This document shows positions 35,001 through 43,095 of a stretch of DNA of 64,000 bases, one piece after another (position 1 is the first letter of the stretch; the number at the start of each line of letters is the position of its first letter). Origin of the DNA: Phytophthora colocasiae (Eukaryota > Oomycota > Peronosporomycetes > Peronosporales > Peronosporaceae); assembly GCA_018806915.1 (NCBI GenBank), contig JAGKQI010000091.1:1054001-1118000 (forward strand). Reading direction: 5' to 3'. Below the pieces are notes generated by a model. It did not search any database. It had not been told where the DNA came from and saw only the letters and a list, made by a program, of their open reading frames with translations. Made by a program: the position numbers and the translations under genes.

Positions 35001-35757
35001 AGTCGAAGAGGTTGACATTGGGAACCAAGTTGAAGAAGGTCGTGCCTGGCATCTTGTAAAGAACTTGTCCGTCTCCCTGTGCCATGGTCTCCCAGCCAGC
35101 TTCTAGCATCTGCTGCCAGCACTTAGCCACCATCGTACCCATCTCGGGCGTCTTGAGCATCCTGGCCACCTCAATAGCTTTCTCCTGCTCAATCTGCTGA
35201 CTCGTCTTCTTGGCTGTCTTCTTCTGCGTCTTCGCAGGTGAAGGGATGATCTCCCTCACCACAACAGCTTTTCCTGTACTATGGGCCTTCTTGGCCATCG
35301 TCAGCAGCGTCACAAACAGTTCACTAGCCTGTTCTTTCGTGCGCACGTCCTTAACATAAGTCTCCGCCTCTTCGCAAGCTCGAAGGAAACACGAGTTGTT
35401 TTCTGCACGTTTGGCAAGGTCTTCAGGCACTTGGTACTTGCCACATAGCAAGGGGAATTCTTCAGCGCTCGTCCATTTCTCAAGCGTCAGGTCGTCCTCG
35501 TGGGCCACGCACAGCTGCAGATTGGGGGCTGAGCCTGACGCCACGACGTGGCAGGCGCGCGGCCCCACACCAAAGAAGTAGAGCACGCGGTCTTCAGCGT
35601 CCAACACAGGCTTGTCACTACGCAAAGGCCACACGTCGTGAGTGTATTCCACCGCGTCCGAATAGCTCGTGTACACGCAGGCAGGCCAGAAGACCGGCAT
35701 GGAGCGCAGCTTGACCCAGTGCAGCGCAGCGGCGGCTTCAGTATCGGTAGGCGCCAT
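32015..35757 (-). CDS. ORC1/Cdc6-type AAA+ ATPase with PWWP-like N-terminus and four GW-repeats
   Basis: Two exons, 35757-33091 and 33031-32015, join in phase 0 across a 59-nt GTAAGT...TAG intron to give 1,227 residues. The C-terminus is ORC1/Cdc6-like: Walker A GAPGCGKS at 867-874, CHINAMAL just after the splice, Walker B LILDEID with D957-E958, sensor 1 FILIGIANQVD, sensor 2 TGDIRLAVDTCRR, then a winged-helix tail. Such proteins bind origins and help load MCM. Residues 11-105 resemble a PWWP domain (HWVKLRSMPVFWPACV, VLYFFGVG) instead of the BAH domain usual in animal and plant ORC1. Four repeats follow: two type A (207-268, 282-338) and two type B (443-506, 618-680), then a basic disordered linker. 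The same module occurs in the divergent neighbour. ORC1 rather than CDC6 is favoured by size. Confidence 0.9.
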
Positions 35758-35835
35758 GGCGATCCGCGAAAGGAACAGCAGGAGTGATGGTCCGGGGGAT
35801 GGCGCTTTGGATGCGGAATGGACTCGGGAGCTCTT

Positions 35836-35843
35836 TTTCGCGC
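35836..35843 (+). promoter_or_regulatory. E2F-like site 1 in shared promoter
   Basis: TTTCGCGC exactly fits the E2F/DP consensus TTTSSCGC, about 80 bp upstream of the ORC1-like start codon. Call by consensus only. Confidence 0.4.
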
Positions 35844-35871
35844 GTTTGGACTGGTTTGAATTTTACGAAAC

Positions 35872-35883
35872 TTTGGCGGGAAA
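35872..35883 (+). promoter_or_regulatory. E2F-like site 2 in shared promoter
   Basis: TTTGGCGGGAAA is a textbook-quality E2F/DP match, about 115 bp upstream of the ORC1-like start. With the sites at 35836 and 36145 it suggests G1/S control of both divergent genes (inference). Confidence 0.5.
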
Positions 35884-36144
35884 AAAGAAGGATGATGATT
35901 GGTGAAAAAAGATTTATATGTATATGCCCCGTCTCATTAACATTGCATCTCATGGTAAAATAAGGGATACCGTAACATGATTGGTCGAAGCATAACGTTC
36001 ACGTCCTTTATAAATCTAAGTTAATCGGTCTTGTAACCGGAGTAAATTGGTGTGATCCGTCTCACGTAAAAATAAACAAGAGAGGATTAGTGAAAAGTAA
36101 GAAAGGATTTTCTTCCAATCAGATACAAACTGCGTAACGCCATG

Positions 36145-36154
36145 TCCCGCCAAA
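36145..36154 (-). promoter_or_regulatory. E2F-like site 3 in shared promoter
   Basis: TCCCGCCAAA, which is TTTGGCGGGA on the minus strand, lies about 50 bp upstream of the start of the paralogue at 36203. Confidence 0.45.
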
Positions 36155-36202
36155 TTTAGGCCGACCAGGAATACCCCGAGGGCTCAGCAGTTCCTACTTG
36201 TC

Positions 36203-38461
36203 ATGGACCCGATGGACCTGCTGACTGGCAGCTTCCGCTCTGAACACGACCCTATAGTGCACCAGCAGCACAAGACGTCCACGCAAGTGGAGGAGAAGAA
36301 CGAGGATAACTCTTCCAGTAGCAGCTCATCTGACACCAGCGATGAAGAACCGGAGCAAGACATGGACTTCCCTACCACACAAGTGCTAGTGCAGGAGGAG
36401 CCAGTATATGAGGAAGTACAAGAAGCGGAGAAGCCTATCAGCTCTGCCATTCGCTCGCCTGTTAAATACCGTAACTCCCCAGCCAAGATCCGTTCATCGC
36501 CCGCTAAAGTTCGGTCACCCCCTCTAAAAGCCCATTCATCCCCCGCTAAGGCGCGATCTTCCCCTCTAATGGCTTGTTCATCTCCTGATAAAGTTCGATC
36601 GTCACCCGTGAAAGCCCGATCATCACCAGCCAAGATGAGGTCTCCGGTGAAGATCCGATCACCGGTGATGCCTCGTTCGTCCCCAGTGAAGACTGGAAAA
36701 CCTCCTGTTGCTCCGTCCCCACTTGTCGAGAGACTAGAGGAGACGGAGGAGAAGACGGAGGTGGATGAGACGCCTGAGGAGTTCCGTGCCGAAGGTGCGG
36801 AAGGAAGGTTCACCAAGGTGTTCCCTGCTATTGCCAAGCTTGTGGAGACTGGCGGGTGGCAGATCGCCCAGGGAATGAACACGCTGTTCTGTGCTATGCC
36901 AGGCGTAGAGTTCTTCAACTTCAAGCCCAATATTAACGTGTTTGACTCGAAGATGAAGGCGTGCTGGAAATTCATTCAGATCGCTGGGGAGAAGACTGTG
37001 GACACTGAAGACCAGGAGCTCTGGGATATGCTCTGGCCTATTGCGGAGAAGGAGTTCGGCTGGTTTACGATGAACTGCGGCCCTGAGACGTGGTACGTCA
37101 AACCTGACACCAAGTTTGAGAACTTTCTTCCGAACGAGACGGTTTTCCAGAACAAGAAGCGCGCCGTACTCAAGTGTCTGAGTGTGGAGGTGGGTGATAT
37201 TGTCCTGGGTGACTCTGCTGAGGGTCATCAAGTTATTGCCTTTGGGCCACGTTATGTGCAGCCGAAATCTGCCCCGAAGAAGGTTAAGGCTTTGTTTAAG
37301 ACTCCGTCGCCTGCTGTGAAGGGCATTAAGCGGTCGCCTCCAGCATCAGCGTCGAGTGCCAAGTTCCTCACACCGGCTAAGCACATATCACCCAGCTCTG
37401 CTACTACTGGGGCCAAGCGTAAGCTTTCGACGTCCAGTTCTAGACTGGCAAAGAGCTCGGCGTCCAAGAAGAAGGTGAAGGGAGGCAAGGCGGGTGCGAA
37501 AAAACCCACGAAGAAGAAAAACAAGACGATCTCGGACACAGCCTCGGACAAGGGGGATGATTTTAATTTCACGCCTCCCGAGTTTCGCGCGACCATGGGA
37601 ATCATCTACGCCAAGCTGCAGGACGAAGGCTGGTACCACAAGAACGGCATGTTTGAGTACGATTACTTCTCGCCCACGTACACAGAAGCAACGAAGGAGC
37701 TCAACGTCAATTACTTCCAGTCGCAGGCGACACTCGAGGATTTCCTTAAGGTCAGTGGCACGTGGAGCCGCATTGAGAATGAGCTCCGAGAAGAGCACGA
37801 AATGGTCGTGGAGAAGGAACGAGGGCTGGCTCTGGAGCGGCACCACCAGCGTCTGGAGCAGCAAGCGGCACGAAAGAGAAACCAAATGCTCTATGGATCT
37901 TCGACGATTTCGCATGCGCCTGCCCCTGCTGCCCCTAAGCCAAAGAAAATTAAGAAAGCAGCTCCTAAGAAGACCTCCAGTACTCCTCCGGCCCAAACGC
38001 TTTACCAAGCAGAAATTGAGGCTGCTGAAGCCGATGAGAGGATGTTCAAAATGTCCCGAATTCCTTTCGGGACAATTTTAAAGAAACTTCTAAAACGTGG
38101 CTGGTATTATCGTCCAGGACGGTTCGAGTACGACTACTTCAAGCCCAGCGCCAACCCGAAGACTGCAGTATCGGGCGAAGATCGCTTTGAAAGTGCTTCA
38201 GCTTTGGAGATTTATCTGAAGACGACTGGGCTGTGGGAGCAACTAGCTGAGGAGGTAGAGGAAGACCAGTACAACGAACGCATTGCCAAGTCCCACGAAC
38301 ACTCCGATCGATCCGTGAAGCGGAGTAAGCTGGAGTCGCCTCCTCCTTCGTCAGCTCAGTCGCCCAAGCATGTGGTAGTTGGGGGTGTTCAAAAGGAGGA
38401 TGTGAAGTCGATCACTAACGACATTTGGGCCAATTCACACGAGTTCGACTTCAACGAGTAG
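36203..38461 (+). CDS. Paralogue of the ORC1-like N-terminal module, no AAA+ domain; SPxK-rich
   Basis: The protein has 752 residues and is intronless. Residues about 84-170 carry a dozen short SP(A/V/x)K/R motifs; such motifs bind the DNA minor groove in linker histones and are CDK-type sites. Two type A repeats follow (205-263, 270-328; GGWQIAQGMNTLFCAMPG, FFNFKPNINVFDS, LWPIAEKEFGW), then a Lys-rich NLS-like linker, then two type B repeats (460-525, 618-682; DEGWYHKNGMFEYDYFSP, KRGWYYRPGRFEYDYFKP). The order A-A-B-B and even the LWPxA lead-in to the second A repeat match the divergent ORC1-like protein, so the two genes descend from one module. There is no ATPase. A nuclear, DNA-associated, replication-linked role is inferred from this relation and from the shared promoter. 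Confidence 0.85.
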   Translation: MDPMDLLTGSFRSEHDPIVHQQHKTSTQVEEKNEDNSSSSSSSDTSDEEPEQDMDFPTTQVLVQEEPVYEEVQEAEKPISSAIRSPVKYRNSPAKIRSSPAKVRSPPLKAHSSPAKARSSPLMACSSPDKVRSSPVKARSSPAKMRSPVKIRSPVMPRSSPVKTGKPPVAPSPLVERLEETEEKTEVDETPEEFRAEGAEGRFTKVFPAIAKLVETGGWQIAQGMNTLFCAMPGVEFFNFKPNINVFDSKMKACWKFIQIAGEKTVDTEDQELWDMLWPIAEKEFGWFTMNCGPETWYVKPDTKFENFLPNETVFQNKKRAVLKCLSVEVGDIVLGDSAEGHQVIAFGPRYVQPKSAPKKVKALFKTPSPAVKGIKRSPPASASSAKFLTPAKHISPSSATTGAKRKLSTSSSRLAKSSASKKKVKGGKAGAKKPTKKKNKTISDTASDKGDDFNFTPPEFRATMGIIYAKLQDEGWYHKNGMFEYDYFSPTYTEATKELNVNYFQSQATLEDFLKVSGTWSRIENELREEHEMVVEKERGLALERHHQRLEQQAARKRNQMLYGSSTISHAPAPAAPKPKKIKKAAPKKTSSTPPAQTLYQAEIEAAEADERMFKMSRIPFGTILKKLLKRGWYYRPGRFEYDYFKPSANPKTAVSGEDRFESASALEIYLKTTGLWEQLAEEVEEDQYNERIAKSHEHSDRSVKRSKLESPPPSSAQSPKHVVVGGVQKEDVKSITNDIWANSHEFDFNE

Positions 38462-38606
38462 GTTTTGTTGGGCAGAAATCGGATCGAACAGCGGCGGTCA
38501 ATGATAATTGATCGGTTCGATTCAGGGATACATTTGAGAATACTGGGGGCTAATTGAGCAGCGAGATTGGTAACACCGTTGTGAATATCACGTCCCCGTG
38601 AATATA

Positions 38607-39234
38607 TTACAAAACTCCCTTGAGTGATGCACCAGCGCGGCGGTTGATGTTCTGGCGCTCCGCCTCGATGCGATCGATACTTTGCTTCAGCTCCTGCAGC
38701 AATCAACGTGTCAGTCTGCGAAAACTTTCACCAATCTGCACCAAATCGTACCGCAATGTCCTCCGCAGTAGCGTCTTTGGTTGGAGTTGCAGTGAGGTTG
38801 GACATGTCCGCGTCTGCCATCTAATTAGCGTTGTCAGTACTGGTTTCATTGTTGTGTGCTGGTTCGCAAGCAGGAAGCGTACCCTGGAGCTCAACCTGTT
38901 GAGCATCTCGACGATCCGGTCCTTGTCCGCTGTAATTTGTCAACACCATCAACGTTAGCAATAGCAATGCACTGTTATTGACAGGATATGCACTCACCGT
39001 AGGCGTCTGCAGTGTCGTATGGACGTTGCTCCGACTGGTTCTCACTGCGAATAGTCCAAGCAGCAGTCAGATCATAAACCCATCCATTGTGTCTCTTATA
39101 CCCAACCAAAAGTAATAAAAAACACATCAATCAAAAGCTTAAAGAGTCTCCTCCACTTACACCTTTTCGAAAACGACGTCCATGAGCTTCTTGAGCTTAT
39201 GGATATCATCCTGCATCTGCATGATCTGCTCCAT
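38607..39234 (-). CDS. Small five-exon coiled-coil protein, 107 aa, unrecognised
   Basis: Assembled from exons 39234-39161, 39044-38998, 38929-38883, 38820-38752 and 38693-38607, all with GT-AG borders and matching phases, ending TAA. The exons are too short to appear as long frames, but the joined product is coherent. It begins MEQIMQMQDDIHKLKKLM, has a central ADKDRIVEMLNRLSSRM helix, and ends in a second helix ELKQSIDRIEAERQNINRR followed by a short tail. Two or three heptad-like helices suggest a coiled-coil subunit of a complex. I cannot assign a family. The start codon has a good context (ACAAAATGG). It diverges from Leo1 with only 99 bp between the start codons. Confidence 0.7.
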
Positions 39235-39333
39235 TTTGTCCAAACGTTTAATACAAAATTAATTAAAAAAGCATGATGTTCCACACACCAATGTAATTTT
39301 CACTTAAGTACGTTCCATTACACTTTAAAGGCT

Positions 39334-40799
39334 ATGGCGTCGTCCCCAGAGGCCCAGTCGGGCAGCAGCAGCAGCAGCAGTGAAGACGAGTTCGACCTGG
39401 GAGGATCCTCGCTTAAGACGGACGATAACGCGGCCAAGAGCAGCAAGCCAGCGGATCCGGATAAGCTCTTTAGCGATGACAGTGAGGACGAAGATAACAT
39501 CAAAGAGGGAGATGACAAGAAAGAGGTTGCGTCCCCTAAGAAAGAGGAGAAGGACAAGGAGATGGAGGACCTCTTTGGGTCGGACTATGACTCTGAAGAG
39601 GAAGAATTCAAAGCCTCGTACGTAGCAGTTTGATGTTGACTAGAATCTCTCTGCAGAGTTATTGATGTTCTGCTATATGACTATTCAGAGGTGTGAAGGA
39701 ATCTCCTGCCCGTGAAGGAGGACGCAGCAATGAAGACCTATTTGGAGATGAAGCAGGGGACCGCGGTGCCTCCGGTGGTGCTGACGGAGACAATGGCTAC
39801 TCGGACAACATGTGGCTGCCCAAGACCCCCAAAGCAGCCAAGACAGCCAAGCACTTTATCTGCAAGATGCCGAACATTCTGCGTCTTGTCCAGGAGCCTT
39901 ACACCAAGGAAGCTATTCTAGCTGAGATGGAAAATCCCTCGGACGAGACTCTGTACCGTAACTACGTCCGCTGGCGCTACAAACGCGACCCTGCTACAGG
40001 TCGCGTGCTTCTGGATGAGAAAACCAAGCTGCCATTACGGGAATCCAATGCTAAACTGGTGCAGTGGGAGGACGGCACGTTCTCCATGTTCGTTGGTAAG
40101 GAGGCATTGACGCTGTCTCGTCAGAAACTGGCCAACTCGTTCCTGTTCGTGAATGAAATGGCCAGTGACACTCCGCGCTTCCAGGATAGCGACGACGTGG
40201 TGCCGGGACAAGAGAGCGTGCTCGAGTGTCATGCCCGTTTGAAAGAGAAGTTCACGATCCGTCCGATGACCACGACCAGCAAGTCCCACAAGAGTCTCAC
40301 TATGTCAATGCGTGCCAAGCACAACAAGGGTGTGCAGAAGCTGAAGGAATACATTTCTGAACTGGACGGCGAGCGTGAGCAGGAACAGCGTGTTAAGATT
40401 ACTGACGAAAAGTTACGGCTGCAGAACCGCAAGAAGGCTCGTCAGGGCTACGAATATGACCGCGAGCGCTCCTCGCGTATGGATGCCCAATTCCTTGAGG
40501 AGGGCTATGATGCTATGGACTACGAAGACGACGAGCATGTCGGCGCCATCAAGGAGCAGTTCGGTAAGCGGAAGAGCTCAGCGGCGCAGCGAAAGCATGG
40601 TGCCCGTCGTCCGGTGCCTGGTGGTGGCTTTGATGAATACCGCAGTAGCCAGCGCCAGCGTGAGCTCGAGCGTGACGCTGAGGGATCAGAGAGTGACAAT
40701 GATGCTGGTTTGGACGAAGGTGAGGAGGACGAAGAGGAAGAAGTGGTGATCCTTAGTCACAAGAAGCGACGCACGGTGGATGAAGAGGACTCGGAGTAA
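39334..40799 (+). CDS. LEO1: Leo1, PAF1-complex subunit
   Basis: Two exons, 39334-39617 and 39689-40799, join through a 71-nt intron (GTACGT...TTCAG) to give 464 residues. The N-terminus is Ser/Asp/Glu-rich with repeated LFGSDYDSEEEE and LFGDEAGD-type acidic motifs, typical of Leo1. The conserved core has MPNILRLVQEPYT, YRNYVRWRYKRD, ESNAKLVQWEDGTFSMFVG and RPMTTTSKSHKSLTMSMRAK. An Arg/Glu-rich helix and an acidic tail with KKRR follow. Leo1 pairs with Paf1 in the PAF1 complex, which travels with RNA polymerase II and promotes histone modification during elongation in the nucleus. Confidence 0.95.
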
Positions 40800-40913
40800 G
40801 CTACAAGATGCAAGACTAGCAGCCAGCCAAGCCAGCTTCATTCAATCATAGTGCATTCTTCGTTCATTGGCAACATGTACATGCAGTTCTCACGGATCTA
40901 GCTCCCTCTAACT

Positions 40914-43022
40914 TCAGCAAAGACGCAGGTGGTTTCGCTCTTGAATGAGCTGAACAATCTCGCTACTGCCACTTCCGTACGCCACGGACAAAAGTGTCGA
41001 CCCTGAAGCGTAGTCTTGCCACTGGATGTCAGCTCCATAGTCAAGTAGTAGACTAACCATATCCACATGACCGTGTCCAACTGCGATGACCAGCGCAGAG
41101 AATCCACCCAAGTTGTGCACATTCACGTGAGCTCCAGCGTCCAGCAGCATCTGTGCGATATCGATGCGTCCTTCATGAGCCGCACACATTAGAGCAGTCC
41201 AGCCTTCGTCATCGATGGCATCAACAGAAGTCCCAGCGGTAAGAAGAGCTCGTACAGTTCGAGCATAACCATACTCTGCTGCCACAATCAACGCATTGGC
41301 TCCGTTGTGAACTTGAGCTTCAGTGCTCGCGTGCTTGTTGAGAAGGAAACGAATGATCTCCACATTGTCCTTAAAAACTGCTGCAAGTAGTGGAGTCCAG
41401 CCAGTATGATCAGGTAATTCGATCACAGCACCGTTGTCAAGTAGCAAACGCACTACTTCCAGGTGATTATTCAGTGCTGCAATCCTCAACGCAGTTCCTC
41501 CGTTGTGGTCTTGACTGTCGATGGCTGCTCCGTAGTCTAACAACAACTGAACAATTTCAACATGTCCGTGTTGAGCGGCTCGGGTAAGCGGAGTCCAGCC
41601 TTGTTCGTCACTGTGGCCAGCCGATGCACCTCTACTAAGCAGCACTCGAACGACCTTCACGTGTCCAGCCTTAGCAGCGATTTCGAGTGCAGTGGACCCA
41701 TCATAGCGTTGCATGTCGACATCCACTTGACGGTCCAGCAGCAGTGTAACGGCGTTAACGTGTCCTTCTTGGGCTGCAACCATGAACGGTGTGTTGCCTG
41801 CAACATCTGCAAGCTCTGTGCTTGCTCCGGCATTCAGCAAGACGTCCACTACCTCCTCTTGTCCGTGTTCAGCGGCAATCCACAGCGCCGTTGCCCGGTT
41901 GGGTCCTTGTCTATTGATCACCACCTCTCGTTGCTGTTGAAGCTGCATGCACGCATCTAGTTCCTCTACATTAGCATTCAGTGGTTGTCTGCGGATGCTC
42001 ACAAGCTCGTTCAGCATCACCTGGATCACTTCGAGACGACCCTGTTGTGCTGCTCGCATGAGAGGCGTCCACTGAATGGCATTAGCCACATCAACATCCG
42101 CGCCAGCAGCAATAAGGACACGCATCACGTCCAGCTGCTCGTTATCGCACGCCAACGTAAAGGCTGTTTCCCCATTCAAACACGCTCGGTTGACGTTGGC
42201 ATTCCAACGCAGTAGAAGCTGAACGAGCTCGATGTTGTCTTCCTTCACAGCAGTCATAAGAGGTGTGCAGCCGCCGTCATCGGCCAAATCCACCGATGCA
42301 TCACTGTACAGAAGGTCTCGGACGATGGTCATTGCACCACGTTCACAGGCCACTCGGAGAGCTGTCGCACCCGAGTTGTCCCGGTAGTTCACGCAGGCCT
42401 TTCGGTTCAATAACAGACTAACCATATCCGGTCGCCCTTCTTGTGCTGCGAACATAAGTGGCGTTCGTCCTGTGGTATCTGGAATGTTGACGGCTGCTCC
42501 TCCATCCAGCAGTACGAGCATAACACTGTAGTGTCCGTGAAGAACTGCAAGCTTTAAGGCGGAGGTGCCATCCTTACGTCGCCAATTCACTGGAATGTTC
42601 CTCTCTAGCAGCCGTCTGGCCATTTCGGTGAGGCCTTCCTGAGCTGTGATCAGTAGAGGACTCACTCCTCGAGCGTCGGCCAGGTCCAGGATAGCCTCAA
42701 CGTCCAGTGCATCGTCTGTGAGCTCCTGGTTGTCGACGAATGGATCGCTTTCTGCCACCGAAGGCTCCGGTTCGTCAAATTGATTGTCCACTGACTCATC
42801 GCTAACACCTTTAGGTTTCCTCGAGACGAAAGTCCCTTGTGGCAGCAATGCAGCATCAATCTTCACCATGGATAAAGTCACTCGCTGAGTCTCCACGTGT
42901 GAGGAGACAGTTGCGATCTGCAGCTTGGGACGCGTCCGGTAAAACGTCAGTAGCCAGCACGTTACAGTGTCGCTTCGCCATGTCGTCTCCCGTGTGCTAA
43001 CCTGGCTTAAGCCGCCGCTCAT
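40914..43022 (-). CDS. Large ankyrin-repeat protein, 702 aa
   Basis: Intronless. After about 110 residues without clear domains, roughly 17 consecutive ankyrin repeats fill 115-690 (for example TPLMFAAQEGRPDMVSLLL, TALRIAALNNHLEVVRLLL, TALMCAAHEGRIDIAQMLL). One repeat near 340-370 carries an insertion containing LQQQREVV. Such proteins are usually protein-protein adaptors. There is no catalytic domain, signal peptide or membrane segment. The first methionine is used; another at residue 53 is possible. It lies tail to tail with Leo1, about 115 bp apart. Confidence 0.88.
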   Translation of the reverse strand: MSGGLSQVSTRETTWRSDTVTCWLLTFYRTRPKLQIATVSSHVETQRVTLSMVKIDAALLPQGTFVSRKPKGVSDESVDNQFDEPEPSVAESDPFVDNQELTDDALDVEAILDLADARGVSPLLITAQEGLTEMARRLLERNIPVNWRRKDGTSALKLAVLHGHYSVMLVLLDGGAAVNIPDTTGRTPLMFAAQEGRPDMVSLLLNRKACVNYRDNSGATALRVACERGAMTIVRDLLYSDASVDLADDGGCTPLMTAVKEDNIELVQLLLRWNANVNRACLNGETAFTLACDNEQLDVMRVLIAAGADVDVANAIQWTPLMRAAQQGRLEVIQVMLNELVSIRRQPLNANVEELDACMQLQQQREVVINRQGPNRATALWIAAEHGQEEVVDVLLNAGASTELADVAGNTPFMVAAQEGHVNAVTLLLDRQVDVDMQRYDGSTALEIAAKAGHVKVVRVLLSRGASAGHSDEQGWTPLTRAAQHGHVEIVQLLLDYGAAIDSQDHNGGTALRIAALNNHLEVVRLLLDNGAVIELPDHTGWTPLLAAVFKDNVEIIRFLLNKHASTEAQVHNGANALIVAAEYGYARTVRALLTAGTSVDAIDDEGWTALMCAAHEGRIDIAQMLLDAGAHVNVHNLGGFSALVIAVGHGHVDMVSLLLDYGADIQWQDYASGSTLLSVAYGSGSSEIVQLIQERNHLRLC

Positions 43023-43095
43023 GTGTTCGTATCGATGCTTTCATTGACACGCGTTACCGTTGAATCCTAGCATTGCTCTATATCTTGACGGCCAG

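Noticed and set aside
37388..38081. Minus-strand 206-codon and plus-strand 195-codon frames inside the ORC1-module paralogue
   Set aside because: Out-of-frame shadows of the repeat-bearing protein; composition (Arg/Ser-rich) is typical of shifted codons.
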